A stretch of 64,000 bases of DNA from Caldilinea sp. CFX5 (GTDB lineage Bacteria > Chloroflexota > Anaerolineae > Caldilineales > Caldilineaceae): contig QWII01000037.1 of the NCBI GenBank assembly GCA_021405325.1, forward strand, positions 1 to 64,000, in the 5' to 3' direction. Numbering within the stretch: position 1 is the stretch's first letter; the number at the start of each line of letters is the position of its first letter. Of the stretch, positions 1 through 8,245 are shown one piece after another. Under the pieces are notes generated by a model. It did no database searches and was not told the DNA's origin. It saw only the letters and a list, made by a program, of their open reading frames with translations. The translations under genes were made by a program, and so were the position numbers.

Positions 1-100
1 ACCGCTATCCCTTTCAGATCATTCAGCGGCTTTGGCCACGCTTTGACCTTGACCCGGAAGTCGAAAACCTCCGGTTTTCACCCTGATTTCAGTATAGCAA

Positions 101-748
101 TCAATCGCGAACGCCAAAGCTTCGGCCCCTCGGCAGACCGTCAAAGAAATCAACAATGCCCGTTTCCAACGAATATTCGGCGCCCACCACCAGCAGATCA
201 TCATGCTGGATCAGTTGTTCGAGGATTTGCGAACCGTGACGTAGCTGATTTGCCGAGGCGCGAATATTGGCGCGCACGGCATGGTGGATCAACGCATTAC
301 GATCACGCCGTAGATCGGTTTCCATCAAGGTTTCCACGGCGGGCCGGATGCGGTCCACAATAGCGCGCAGGTTGGGTGAGCGCATTTCGTTGGGGCGCTC
401 TAATTCTTCCAAAGTGGCTTGCACTGCGCCACAGCGCGAGTGACCCAACACGACCACTAACCGGGTACCAAAACGTTCCGCGGCAAATTCAATGCTGCCG
501 ATTTGCGACGGCGCGACAATATTGCCGGCCACCCGGATCACAAAGAGGTCGCCCACTCCCTGGTCAAAGACCAACTCCGCCGGCACGCGCGAATCGGAGC
601 AACCGAGAATAATGGCAAAGGGGGTTTGACCGGCGACCAGATCCCCCCGCCGTAACTGACTCATCAATGTATGCACATCGCGCACGCCGGCGACAAAACG
701 CTGATTCCCCGCTTGTAGACGTGCCAATGCTTCTTGTGCTGCGACCAT
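101..748 (-). CDS. beta-class carbonic anhydrase
   Basis: Cytoplasmic zinc enzyme of 215 residues interconverting CO2 and bicarbonate. The zinc site of the beta class is complete: Cys50 with the Asp52-Arg54 dyad in CSDSR, then His103 and Cys106 in GHSRCGA. No signal peptide is seen and the length is normal for the family. No strong ribosome-binding site precedes the ATG. The gene is read leftward and ends 100 bases from the window edge; bases 1-100 hold nothing I recognise. The upstream neighbour is unrelated, so it is probably transcribed alone. Confidence 0.93.
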   Translation of the reverse strand: MVAAQEALARLQAGNQRFVAGVRDVHTLMSQLRRGDLVAGQTPFAIILGCSDSRVPAELVFDQGVGDLFVIRVAGNIVAPSQIGSIEFAAERFGTRLVVVLGHSRCGAVQATLEELERPNEMRSPNLRAIVDRIRPAVETLMETDLRRDRNALIHHAVRANIRASANQLRHGSQILEQLIQHDDLLVVGAEYSLETGIVDFFDGLPRGRSFGVRD

Positions 749-856
749 TCTCTGTGCCTGCCCCTTTACCTAGCCAGAACCGTTTGGACAAATAACTTAT
801 ATCATACCACGTTGGCGGCGGTTTCTGTAGTTTTATAAGGCAAATGAGAATTTTGT

Positions 857-1888
857 TCACTTGGACGTGAGGATTTGGCTAACTTGTTGGGTGGCAAAGG
901 CGAGAACCGTTGCTGGCTGTTTGGTCACGTGGCCATAGCTTTCCAGTCGCCCCAACGGTTCCTCAATCCAGTGGAGTTGTTTTGGGCCGGGGGTAGCGCT
1001 ATAGAGGGTCTGCACTTCGCGACAGTCGCCCCACGGGTCGGTGCGCGCTTGTAGATATAGCACCGGCAGATGCACCGCTTGTACAGCTTTCAGTAGGTAG
1101 GTTGCTGTCAACGGGTAGCCGCCGCGCCACTGGCAGAATTGGTCTACCAATGGCGGCAAGAGCCAAGCCAATGGTCTTGCAATAGAGTGCAGATACCCCC
1201 GCAGCAAGACACCCAACGAAGCCGGCTGAACAGCGACAAGAAAGCGCAATCGCTTCACACTGAGCGGTGGAATTTCAATAAAGCCGGAGCCGCCTTCGCT
1301 GTCGCCGCTAAAGACACGGATAACCTCAGCACCGCCTTTCTCACGCCCGATGGCGGCTAAGGCGGCAGCCGCGCCCAACCCGAACCCTACCACACCAACC
1401 GCCAGTGCGTTGTTTTTGGTGGCGACGCGGTTGAACACGTAATCAACCGCACCCATGACATCTTGGTCTTCGGTCAACCCACCCGCACAAAGGCTGCGCT
1501 GGCTTTCACCGTGGCTGCGAAAATCGAACATAAACACCGTGAAGCCCGCCCGGTGACAAGCCTGCGCCATTGTCAAGAGATCGACATCGGTGGCAAAGAG
1601 CCGGGGCCACCCTTGCTGTTGCACCGACAGGCCGTGGCGGTTGCCAAAGTGCGGGTGGAGCAGGACAATCACCGGTGCGTCAGCCGTGACCGCCGCCGGT
1701 AGCCACCACCCTTTCAACAGCAGACCATCCTTGCTGCGGAAGGTAACATCTTCGTAGGCCAGGCCATAGTCGGTCGGTGTCCGAGTGATGGGTTGGCGAC
1801 GACCATAGAGCAGTAGATCGGCAATCCAGTAACTCACACCAATGAGCGTCAGGAGAAAGAGGGTCAGCAAAACGAGGATTGGGATCAT
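857..1888 (-). CDS. membrane-anchored alpha/beta-hydrolase-fold protein lacking the nucleophile serine
   Basis: 343 residues. An N-terminal hydrophobic segment (residues 2-27) is followed by an alpha/beta-hydrolase domain similar to dienelactone-hydrolase/BAAT-like proteins: oxyanion-region HPHFGNRHG near 78-86, and FDFRSHGES near 121-129. At the nucleophile elbow the expected G-x-S-x-G reads GFGLG (168-172), so glycine 170 replaces the catalytic serine. A late His (GHVTK) is present. The fold is clear from the pattern; catalytic activity is doubtful. It may be a pseudo-enzyme or use another chemistry. The substrate cannot be told. Confidence 0.8.
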   Translation of the reverse strand: MIPILVLLTLFLLTLIGVSYWIADLLLYGRRQPITRTPTDYGLAYEDVTFRSKDGLLLKGWWLPAAVTADAPVIVLLHPHFGNRHGLSVQQQGWPRLFATDVDLLTMAQACHRAGFTVFMFDFRSHGESQRSLCAGGLTEDQDVMGAVDYVFNRVATKNNALAVGVVGFGLGAAAALAAIGREKGGAEVIRVFSGDSEGGSGFIEIPPLSVKRLRFLVAVQPASLGVLLRGYLHSIARPLAWLLPPLVDQFCQWRGGYPLTATYLLKAVQAVHLPVLYLQARTDPWGDCREVQTLYSATPGPKQLHWIEEPLGRLESYGHVTKQPATVLAFATQQVSQILTSK

Positions 1889-1896
1889 AGATCGGG

Positions 1897-2050
1897 CTAC
1901 GCTCCTTGCGCTTCGATCTGCATTAACGCAGGGATAAAGGGGACAACCATCCCGGAGATGGCATGTTCGCTCCCGGCCAGCACAAACCAGATGGCGGCGC
2001 CATAGCGATCCGCCACCTGGCCGGCGACATAGAGACCCAGCGGTGATAAC
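1897..2050 (-). pseudogene. remnant of the C-terminus of an MFS transporter
   Basis: The reading frame upstream of the stop encodes about 50 residues of the type GLYVAGQVADRYGAAIWF...GMVVPFIPALMQIE. This resembles the last two helices and terminal tail of major facilitator superfamily transporters (G-x-x-x-G-x-x-aDR-G motif followed by a hydrophobic helix). The rest of the transporter is absent, because upstream sequence belongs to the sigma-factor gene, whose 3' end abuts or overlaps it. I infer a deletion remnant. A short free-standing membrane peptide is the alternative. Confidence 0.45.
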
Positions 2051-2059
2051 TGTAAAGAC

Positions 2060-2938
2060 TCACGCCCGCAACAATTCGGCGATCTGGTGCTGATTACCTT
2101 CAACAGCTAGTTGTAGCGCCGTTTTGCCATTCCGATCTTTCAAGGTGGGATCGGCTTTGTGTTGCAGCAGTAATTCAACTACATCGTATTGTCCCTGTTG
2201 CGCCGCCCAATGCAGCAGGGTTTGCCCTTTGTGTCCAGGTGCATTCACATCCAGACCATCAAGTAAAAGCAACTCCAGGGTCGCTAGCTGGCCTTCCAGC
2301 GCCGCCGTTTCCAGCAACGTGGCGAGTTGTAGTTTCTGGACAAAGGTTTGATTGCTTGAGGGACGTTGTTGATGAAGCGTCTGTTTCATTTGCTCGATTA
2401 TCCTTGCGCGCAGTTGTTTTCGTGCGCGTTCCAACCGCTTTTTCACCGTTTCGACAGAAACATTGAGAAAAGCGGCCACCTCTTGTTGGGAATAGCCGTC
2501 GATGTAAACGAGAATCGTCGTCAGCCGTTGCGTTGCCGAAAGCGTCTCAATGGCGCGCCATAACTCGTCGTGCAGTTCGTACCCTTCGACCAGGGTTGCC
2601 AGGCTCGGCTCCGGGCTGGGCAACTGACCAATACTTTCTAGCGGCTGGGTGGACAAGTGATTGTCCCGCGTGATGCGATTGCACTGGGTCACCACCACCC
2701 GGCGCAACCAACCAGGGAAGGCCAATGGCTGCCGCACTTGTTCAATGTGGCGGTAGGCAGTCAAAAAGGTCTCCTGGGCGACATCCTGGGCCAGGTGATG
2801 ATCGCCCAACGTCGCCAACGCATAACCATAAACCATATCTTGAAAGCGACGGACCAGTTCACTAAAGGCCGCTTGCCGCGTTACCAGGTTCCCATCGGAG
2901 CCTTGCGCGGCCAATACTAAAGTTTCGATCTCTTGCAT
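2060..2938 (-). CDS. ECF-type sigma factor with C-terminal ankyrin repeats
   Basis: 292 residues from the ATG at 2938; a TTG at 2971 would add 11 residues. Sigma region 2 spans about 24-91 (FSELVRRFQDMVYGYA, DVAQETFLTAYRHI) and region 4 about 125-178 (helix-turn-helix GYSQQEVAAFLNVSVETVKKRL). A linker is followed by two to three ankyrin repeats (about 203-292; GQTLLHWAAQQGQYDVVELL, GKTALQLAVEGNQ). The sigma domain should direct RNA polymerase. The ankyrin tail is a protein-binding module in place of the usual anti-sigma partner; no anti-sigma gene is adjacent. Target promoters are unknown. Confidence 0.88.
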   Translation of the reverse strand: MQEIETLVLAAQGSDGNLVTRQAAFSELVRRFQDMVYGYALATLGDHHLAQDVAQETFLTAYRHIEQVRQPLAFPGWLRRVVVTQCNRITRDNHLSTQPLESIGQLPSPEPSLATLVEGYELHDELWRAIETLSATQRLTTILVYIDGYSQQEVAAFLNVSVETVKKRLERARKQLRARIIEQMKQTLHQQRPSSNQTFVQKLQLATLLETAALEGQLATLELLLLDGLDVNAPGHKGQTLLHWAAQQGQYDVVELLLQHKADPTLKDRNGKTALQLAVEGNQHQIAELLRA

Positions 2939-3140
2939 AGGAATCAGTAGAAAGGGATGGTTGGTTGGCAAAACAAAGAAAAGTTCGTGTTACCCACGAC
3001 TATGATCAAGAGCCAACTTGGCGCTACTTCGTGACATATTGATCCCGACGAAAAGAATGATTGCGGCAAGAGGAGACAGAGCGGCGTTTGAGGATGGGTG
3101 GCTGACAGTTGGGCAGAGGCAACGGTGGCTTGTCAAGCGC

Positions 3141-4700
3141 CTATGATGGCTTAATCCGTTCGACTTTCCACCCGGTAATCGATCGCTGTTGCAGCGAAAA
3201 GTTGACGCCAACCAAATGCAGCGTCTTGCCTTGATGGCGATAGGGATCAGCGTAGCCCATGGTTTTGATCTGCTCCAACGCTTGATCTTCTGTGCCATCC
3301 AGTTTAAATTCAAAAATGTACACATCACCCGGCAACTCGATTACTGTATCAATCCGGCCACGGTTCGTATATTTTTCGGCTTCCAGGCGCAAACCAAGCA
3401 AGGTGAAGATCAAATAGAAGATGCTCTGGTAATAATGTTCATCTTTGATCTGGATGTTATACGGGATCTGGGCAAAGAAAATCTGTAGCACTTTGAAAAA
3501 AGTGGCAAGATCATTGGCGCGCAAAGCATCGATCAACCGCCAGAGATGGCTTTCATGGAGCGTGTGGTCGGCATAGCTGAAAGCGCCTAAGAGCCAGGTA
3601 GAGAAGGCGTCTTCCACTTCGTAGTTTGGGTAATAGAGATCGTACAACCGGCGCGCTGGATCATAGCCCTTGATGGTCAGATAACCGGTTTGAAATAAAA
3701 GGGGCAAAAGCTGAAGCTGATCAATTTCGTAACTGCTGAAAGCCAATTCACTCACTTGCAATTGATTCAGTTGGCGTAAGTCGAAATTGCGTTCTTTGAT
3801 AAGCTTAATGAGGAACGTTGGCGTCCCGCTTTCAAACCAGTAGTTGCGAAAATCCTGCATATCCAGCAGTAGCAACAGCGAAAAGGGATTGTAGACCGCT
3901 TCGCCTTCTTTGGAGAAGCGAAAGCCATTGTACCAAACTTTGATGTCATGTAAGAGGTCCTGTTGCGTCACCCCTTTGCGCTGGGCAAAGCGATTAATAT
4001 ACTCTGGGAAATAGGCTTCCAATTCTGCTTGGGTAATGCCGGGCAGACTGGCGAAGCGGTCGTCAATGGTAATATCTTTCAGGTTGTTCAACCCGGAGAA
4101 AATGCCAACGCGACTGAATTTGCTGACGCCGGTGAGAAAGATGAAGCGCAGGTAGCGATCCATACCTTTCATGACGGTATAGAAACCTTTGAGTACCTCG
4201 CGAATTTCTATCGCAACTTTGGTATCACCCATATTATCGATAATCGGGTAGTCGTATTCGTCGATCAAGACAACAACTTTGCGCTCTTGCCCTAATTGTT
4301 CAATCAGCCCACGGAATTTCCGTTGGTAGCTGCCCTTCACCAACTTTACACCATATTTTGCCGCAATTTCCTTTAGATAGGTGCTGATAATTTCCCGCAT
4401 CTCATCGGCTGAACGCGCTTTTTCCAAGCTAAAATCAAACCGGATCACCGGGTGTGACTCCCACTGATAGTCACTCGTATAAAGCCACAACCCCTGGAAT
4501 AATTCCTTGTTGCCCAGAAAAATTTCTTCCAACGTGGAAATGAGCAGACTCTTGCCAAAGCGACGTGGGCGCGAGAGAAAATAGACGCCGCTGGGATAGC
4601 GGATCATCTCATAGATCAGCGGAGTCTTATCGACATAGAGATAGCCATTTTCGATCAATTTGCGAAAGGTCTGTTCGCCGATGGGCAATGGTTTTGGCAT
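3141..4700 (-). CDS. AAA-ATPase-like / PD-(D/E)XK nuclease-like protein
   Basis: 519 residues from the ATG at 4700, which has AGGAA six bases upstream; a GTG at 4724 is also open. The N-terminal domain matches the AAA-ATPase-like family: FRKLIENGYLYVDKT, Walker A region RPRRFGKSLL, Walker B VVLIDEYDYP. The C-terminal half carries a PD-(D/E)XK-like core, GDVYIFEFKLDG. Such proteins are abundant in Bacteroidetes and Chloroflexi and their role is not established; defence or mobile-element functions have been suggested. A second member lies at 10185-11987. No partner gene is evident here. Confidence 0.85.
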   Translation of the reverse strand: MPKPLPIGEQTFRKLIENGYLYVDKTPLIYEMIRYPSGVYFLSRPRRFGKSLLISTLEEIFLGNKELFQGLWLYTSDYQWESHPVIRFDFSLEKARSADEMREIISTYLKEIAAKYGVKLVKGSYQRKFRGLIEQLGQERKVVVLIDEYDYPIIDNMGDTKVAIEIREVLKGFYTVMKGMDRYLRFIFLTGVSKFSRVGIFSGLNNLKDITIDDRFASLPGITQAELEAYFPEYINRFAQRKGVTQQDLLHDIKVWYNGFRFSKEGEAVYNPFSLLLLLDMQDFRNYWFESGTPTFLIKLIKERNFDLRQLNQLQVSELAFSSYEIDQLQLLPLLFQTGYLTIKGYDPARRLYDLYYPNYEVEDAFSTWLLGAFSYADHTLHESHLWRLIDALRANDLATFFKVLQIFFAQIPYNIQIKDEHYYQSIFYLIFTLLGLRLEAEKYTNRGRIDTVIELPGDVYIFEFKLDGTEDQALEQIKTMGYADPYRHQGKTLHLVGVNFSLQQRSITGWKVERIKPS

Positions 4701-4784
4701 TGACGGTTCCTGTACATTCGACACGCCGTTTCTCGCTCAATGCCCGCCATTATACCACAACCAAGCAGATTTGCCGTAACGGCT

Positions 4785-5642
4785 CTACAATTTAACAGCC
4801 CCCGCCGTAATACCGCGAATGTAGTAGCGCTGTAAGAGGAGAAAGACCACAATCACCGGAATCACCATGATCAGCGAGGCGGCCATACGCACATTCCATT
4901 GGATCACAATCTGCAAATCCAGGTCTTTCAGTTTGAGGGGCAGGGTAAACCAGTCGGGGTTGTTGAGGACGATAGAGGGCCAGATAAAGGCGTTCCAGAC
5001 GCCGATAAAGTTGAGAATGCCTACCGTGGCGATCACGGGGGTGGATAACGGGAAGAAGATGCGGCTGTAGACCGTCCATTGGTTAGCGCCATCGACCCGC
5101 GCCGCGTCGTGGAGTTCGCTGGGCAGTGCGGCAAAGTAGTTACGAAAGAGCAGGATCGAAAAAGGCCCGGCGCCGTTGATCATGGGCATGATCAGCCCCG
5201 CATAGGTAGCGATCTGGTTGGCGCCACGCCCAATCAACCCCAATCCCTTGAGTAATTGCACCAACGGGATCAACACCGTGACGCCCGGCACAAACAACAT
5301 CGCCAGAAAGCCGATAAAGAGCAGGCGGCTACCGACAAACTTGGTGCGCGCAAAGCCAAAGCCCGCCATTGAGTAGATCACAATGATGCCGACCACCACC
5401 AACAGGGAAATGATGGCGCTGTTGACGAAATAGCGGAAAAAGTCCAACTGCTGCCAGGTGTTGACAATGACATCAAAATGCACTTCTTGCGGAATCAGCG
5501 AGCGGCTGCCCAGCACCTCCTGGTTCGACTTTAACGCCGACGAGATCATCCAGAGAAACGGGTAAATACTGAGCAGCGTATAGAACGTCAGCACAAGATA
5601 AGAGAGGGCAGTTGTTAGTCGGCTACGGAGTCGATCCATCAT
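4785..5642 (-). CDS. carbohydrate ABC transporter permease, MalG/UgpE type
   Basis: Inner-membrane permease of a CUT1-type sugar importer with six predicted helices. The cytoplasmic EAA loop that docks the ATPase reads LHDAARVDGAN. The C-terminus (RYYIRGITAGAVKL) is typical of the MalG class. Two adjacent ATGs (5642, 5639) follow a GGAGG, and the upstream permease gene stops at 5650, so the longer open frame to 5702 is not the start. Third gene of the operon binding protein - MalF - MalG. No ATPase gene is present, so a shared ATPase elsewhere must energise it. Confidence 0.92.
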   Translation of the reverse strand: MMDRLRSRLTTALSYLVLTFYTLLSIYPFLWMISSALKSNQEVLGSRSLIPQEVHFDVIVNTWQQLDFFRYFVNSAIISLLVVVGIIVIYSMAGFGFARTKFVGSRLLFIGFLAMLFVPGVTVLIPLVQLLKGLGLIGRGANQIATYAGLIMPMINGAGPFSILLFRNYFAALPSELHDAARVDGANQWTVYSRIFFPLSTPVIATVGILNFIGVWNAFIWPSIVLNNPDWFTLPLKLKDLDLQIVIQWNVRMAASLIMVIPVIVVFLLLQRYYIRGITAGAVKL

Positions 5643-5649
5643 GCCTCCT

Positions 5650-6642
5650 TTACGGCTCGTTGTGGGTGCGGAGCAACCGCAGATTGACCAGGGCCACGAC
5701 AAAGACCAACAGGAACATCACCCAGGACATGGCGCTCGCCATACCCAACTGCCGTTGGTCGCCAAAGGCATACTTGAAGATCTGCAACCCCACCACTTCG
5801 GTGTGTCCCGCCGGCCCGCCATAGGTCATCAGATAGACCATCTCATACCCTTGTAGCACGCCATTGACGCTGGTGATGATAATGACCATCGTCACCGGCA
5901 AGAGCAGCGGCCAGGTGATCCGCCACAGTTGTTGCCAGTCCGTGGCGCCGTCGATCACGGCGGCCTCATAGAGTTCCTTCTCAATTGTTTGCAGCCCGGC
6001 CAAATAGAGAATCACCGCACTCGGCACGGCTGCCCAGATCATGACAATCATCAGCGCCGGCAGGGCGCGATCGACTTGACCGAGCCACCCCTGTTTCGCC
6101 TGGAGGAAGTCAAGGCCCAGGTTGCCCAGAGCGCTGTTGAGCAGCCCGTCCGGCTCATAGATAAACATCCAGGTGTAATAGACCGCAATCCCCGCTGTCA
6201 CCATCGGCAGCATGATCAGCAACCGGTAGACCGTCTGACCCCGTTTGGCCCGGTTCAGCGCAATCGCCAGCGGCAAGGCAATCAGGATCGTGCCGCCGGT
6301 CACAAAGAGCGCCATCGCCAGATTGTGTTGCAATGCTTGCCAGAAGAAACCCGACATGGTCGGTTCGCGGTAGAGGAAATAGGTGAAGTTTTCCCAGCCG
6401 GCAAATTGGCAGGCGGGTGGTTCACAGGCAAAGGGCAGGAGGGAAAAGACGCCAAAGCCATTCCAGCGAAAGAAGCTAAGGACGACCGAATAGATGACGG
6501 TGTACAGCCCGAAGATCAAAAAGATCAGCAGCGCGGGCAGCACAAAGAGGAACCCGCTATTGGCCCGAAGCCACTGCCCAAGCGATTTGTTGCGCTTTGT
6601 GCTGAGCGCGACCGTTGTGGAATGACGCAATGCGTGTGCCAT
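5650..6642 (-). CDS. carbohydrate ABC transporter permease, MalF/UgpA type
   Basis: 330-residue inner-membrane permease. A first helix near 29-52, a periplasmic loop and five more helices carry the EAA loop LYEAAVIDGATDW. The first periplasmic loop holds a small Cys pair (FACEPPACQF) not usual for the family; it might form a disulfide. It pairs with the MalG-type protein at 4785-5642, with a gap of only seven bases between them. The binding-protein gene lies upstream beyond an inverted repeat. Confidence 0.92.
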   Translation of the reverse strand: MAHALRHSTTVALSTKRNKSLGQWLRANSGFLFVLPALLIFLIFGLYTVIYSVVLSFFRWNGFGVFSLLPFACEPPACQFAGWENFTYFLYREPTMSGFFWQALQHNLAMALFVTGGTILIALPLAIALNRAKRGQTVYRLLIMLPMVTAGIAVYYTWMFIYEPDGLLNSALGNLGLDFLQAKQGWLGQVDRALPALMIVMIWAAVPSAVILYLAGLQTIEKELYEAAVIDGATDWQQLWRITWPLLLPVTMVIIITSVNGVLQGYEMVYLMTYGGPAGHTEVVGLQIFKYAFGDQRQLGMASAMSWVMFLLVFVVALVNLRLLRTHNEP

Positions 6643-6671
6643 CGATCAATTTCTCACAGAGTGATTTGTGA

Positions 6672-6737
6672 TCGTAGGTGCGGTTTGTAACCGCACGGCT
6701 CCACCGAAGCCCGTGCGGTTTGTAACCGCACCTACGA
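6672..6737. repeat. REP-like inverted repeat between binding-protein and permease genes
   Basis: 27-base arms (6672-6698 and 6711-6737) around a 12-base loop. Each arm contains its own smaller palindrome, TGCGGTTTGTAACCGCA, giving a nested cloverleaf potential. It fills the gap between the binding-protein gene and the MalF-type gene. No T-tract follows in the transcribed direction. Position and form recall the REP sequences between malE and malF of enteric bacteria. Confidence 0.85.
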
Positions 6738-6754
6738 CACCCGAACCATGCCAC

Positions 6755-8146
6755 TTACTTGGAACCGCCACGTTCAGCCCACGCCGCGGTGTTGGCTTCG
6801 TCCAGCTTTGCCACCAGATCTTCCGGCGTTGTTTCCTTGGTGATAAATTGTTGCAAGCCGATCTTCAACACCTTGCCGGGCGCTTCCAGGATTTGGGCTT
6901 TGCTGTCATTAAAGGGCGATTTATCGCCAAAGGCGGCCAACAACCCCGGCATTACGTTACCCACCTTGGCCGGATCCGAAGGCACCTTGACCGCGGGGAA
7001 GTCGCCGGCGGTTTTGGCAAAGAGCGCCATGGCGTCAGGGCTGGTCAAATAGTGTAAGAATTCCAACGCAGCTTCCTGGTGTTGGCTGTCCTTGGTGACC
7101 ATCGCATCGATCAGCGGAAAGGCGCTCATTTCCAGCGCTTCATAAGCGCCACCCGAAAGCGACGGCAACGCAAACGACAAAATATCCTCGGCCTTCATCC
7201 CTTGGGAAAGCAAGAAGCCCAGCGTATAGGTGCCGCCAATGTCAAAGGCAGCTTTCCCTTGTGCAAAGGCCACATCCGCCGGATCGATATTGGTTTGCAG
7301 AATATCGGGCGTCCACAGATCATTCTCTGCCACTTCGTTGATCCAGTTCAACACATTCACAACACAGGCGTGAGTAAAGCTCTCTTTGCCGTTGTAAATA
7401 TCATCATATAGCTCGACGCCGCAACTGGTCATCATCATGGGGTTGAAGAGCCAGTAGTGCAAGACATCCGGGTTTTGCACGCCCGTCACCAGGGCGGGTT
7501 TGCCGGTCTTTTCCTTAACTGTCTTCATCATAGCCAGCCACTCTTCGGCATTGGCGGGCGCCTGGTTGACATCCAACCCGGCTTCGGCCAAGATCTGCTT
7601 GTTGGCAAAGATAAACCAGGCTTGACCGGCCAAATAGGGCACGCTAAACGATTGGCCGACCTTAATATTTTTGTAGGTGCATTGGGGGTCGCTCTGACAG
7701 GCATCAAAGCGATCTTGCGACATGATCGACACTTTGTCATAGGTGCCGGGCAGGAAATTCTGTGACCAGGCGCCATCCACCTCGTCGGTCAGTTCCACCA
7801 GCAGATCCGTAGCGGCCATCTCCCACTGGGCGCCGGACCAGTAGCTCAAAATATCGGGCAGATCGCCGGTCTGGGCCGAAGTGGTGATTTTGGTGCGGTA
7901 GACTTCATCCGGGTTAAAGGCGCTGATCGCCACCTTGATGCCGGTCTCGGCTTCAAAATTCTTGGCAATCGCTTCCAGGGCTGGGACATGGAAAATTTTC
8001 CAGGTCCACATGGTCAAATCCGGCTTGGCTTCGGCGTCGGCAGCCGCTGGGGCAGCGGGGCCGGCGGCAGGCGCACAGGCAAAGGCAAACAACAGCACAA
8101 ATACAAACATGGCAAATGACCAAATTCGACGTTGCCCGTTCATCAT
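6755..8146 (-). CDS. extracellular sugar-binding lipoprotein of an ABC importer
   Basis: 463 residues, solute-binding family 1. The signal peptide ends in a lipobox (FAFAC, Cys24), followed by an Ala/Pro-rich spacer. The mature part carries the MalE-like order: KPDLTMWTWK near the start, FEAETGIKVAISAF, GKAAFDIGGTYTLGFL, and a C-terminal FLHYLTSPDAMALF. AGGAG lies upstream of the ATG pair. First gene of the operon running to 4785. It is anchored outside the membrane to deliver sugar to the permease pair. The sugar cannot be predicted. Confidence 0.92.
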   Translation of the reverse strand: MMNGQRRIWSFAMFVFVLLFAFACAPAAGPAAPAAADAEAKPDLTMWTWKIFHVPALEAIAKNFEAETGIKVAISAFNPDEVYRTKITTSAQTGDLPDILSYWSGAQWEMAATDLLVELTDEVDGAWSQNFLPGTYDKVSIMSQDRFDACQSDPQCTYKNIKVGQSFSVPYLAGQAWFIFANKQILAEAGLDVNQAPANAEEWLAMMKTVKEKTGKPALVTGVQNPDVLHYWLFNPMMMTSCGVELYDDIYNGKESFTHACVVNVLNWINEVAENDLWTPDILQTNIDPADVAFAQGKAAFDIGGTYTLGFLLSQGMKAEDILSFALPSLSGGAYEALEMSAFPLIDAMVTKDSQHQEAALEFLHYLTSPDAMALFAKTAGDFPAVKVPSDPAKVGNVMPGLLAAFGDKSPFNDSKAQILEAPGKVLKIGLQQFITKETTPEDLVAKLDEANTAAWAERGGSK

Positions 8147-8245
8147 GGTAGTTCTCCTGTTCGAATATGGGAAGGGATAGAATGTTGAGTTTGCTGGATG
8201 AATTATACTACCGGCAACAATTGATGCACAAGTGGCAAAAAAGAG

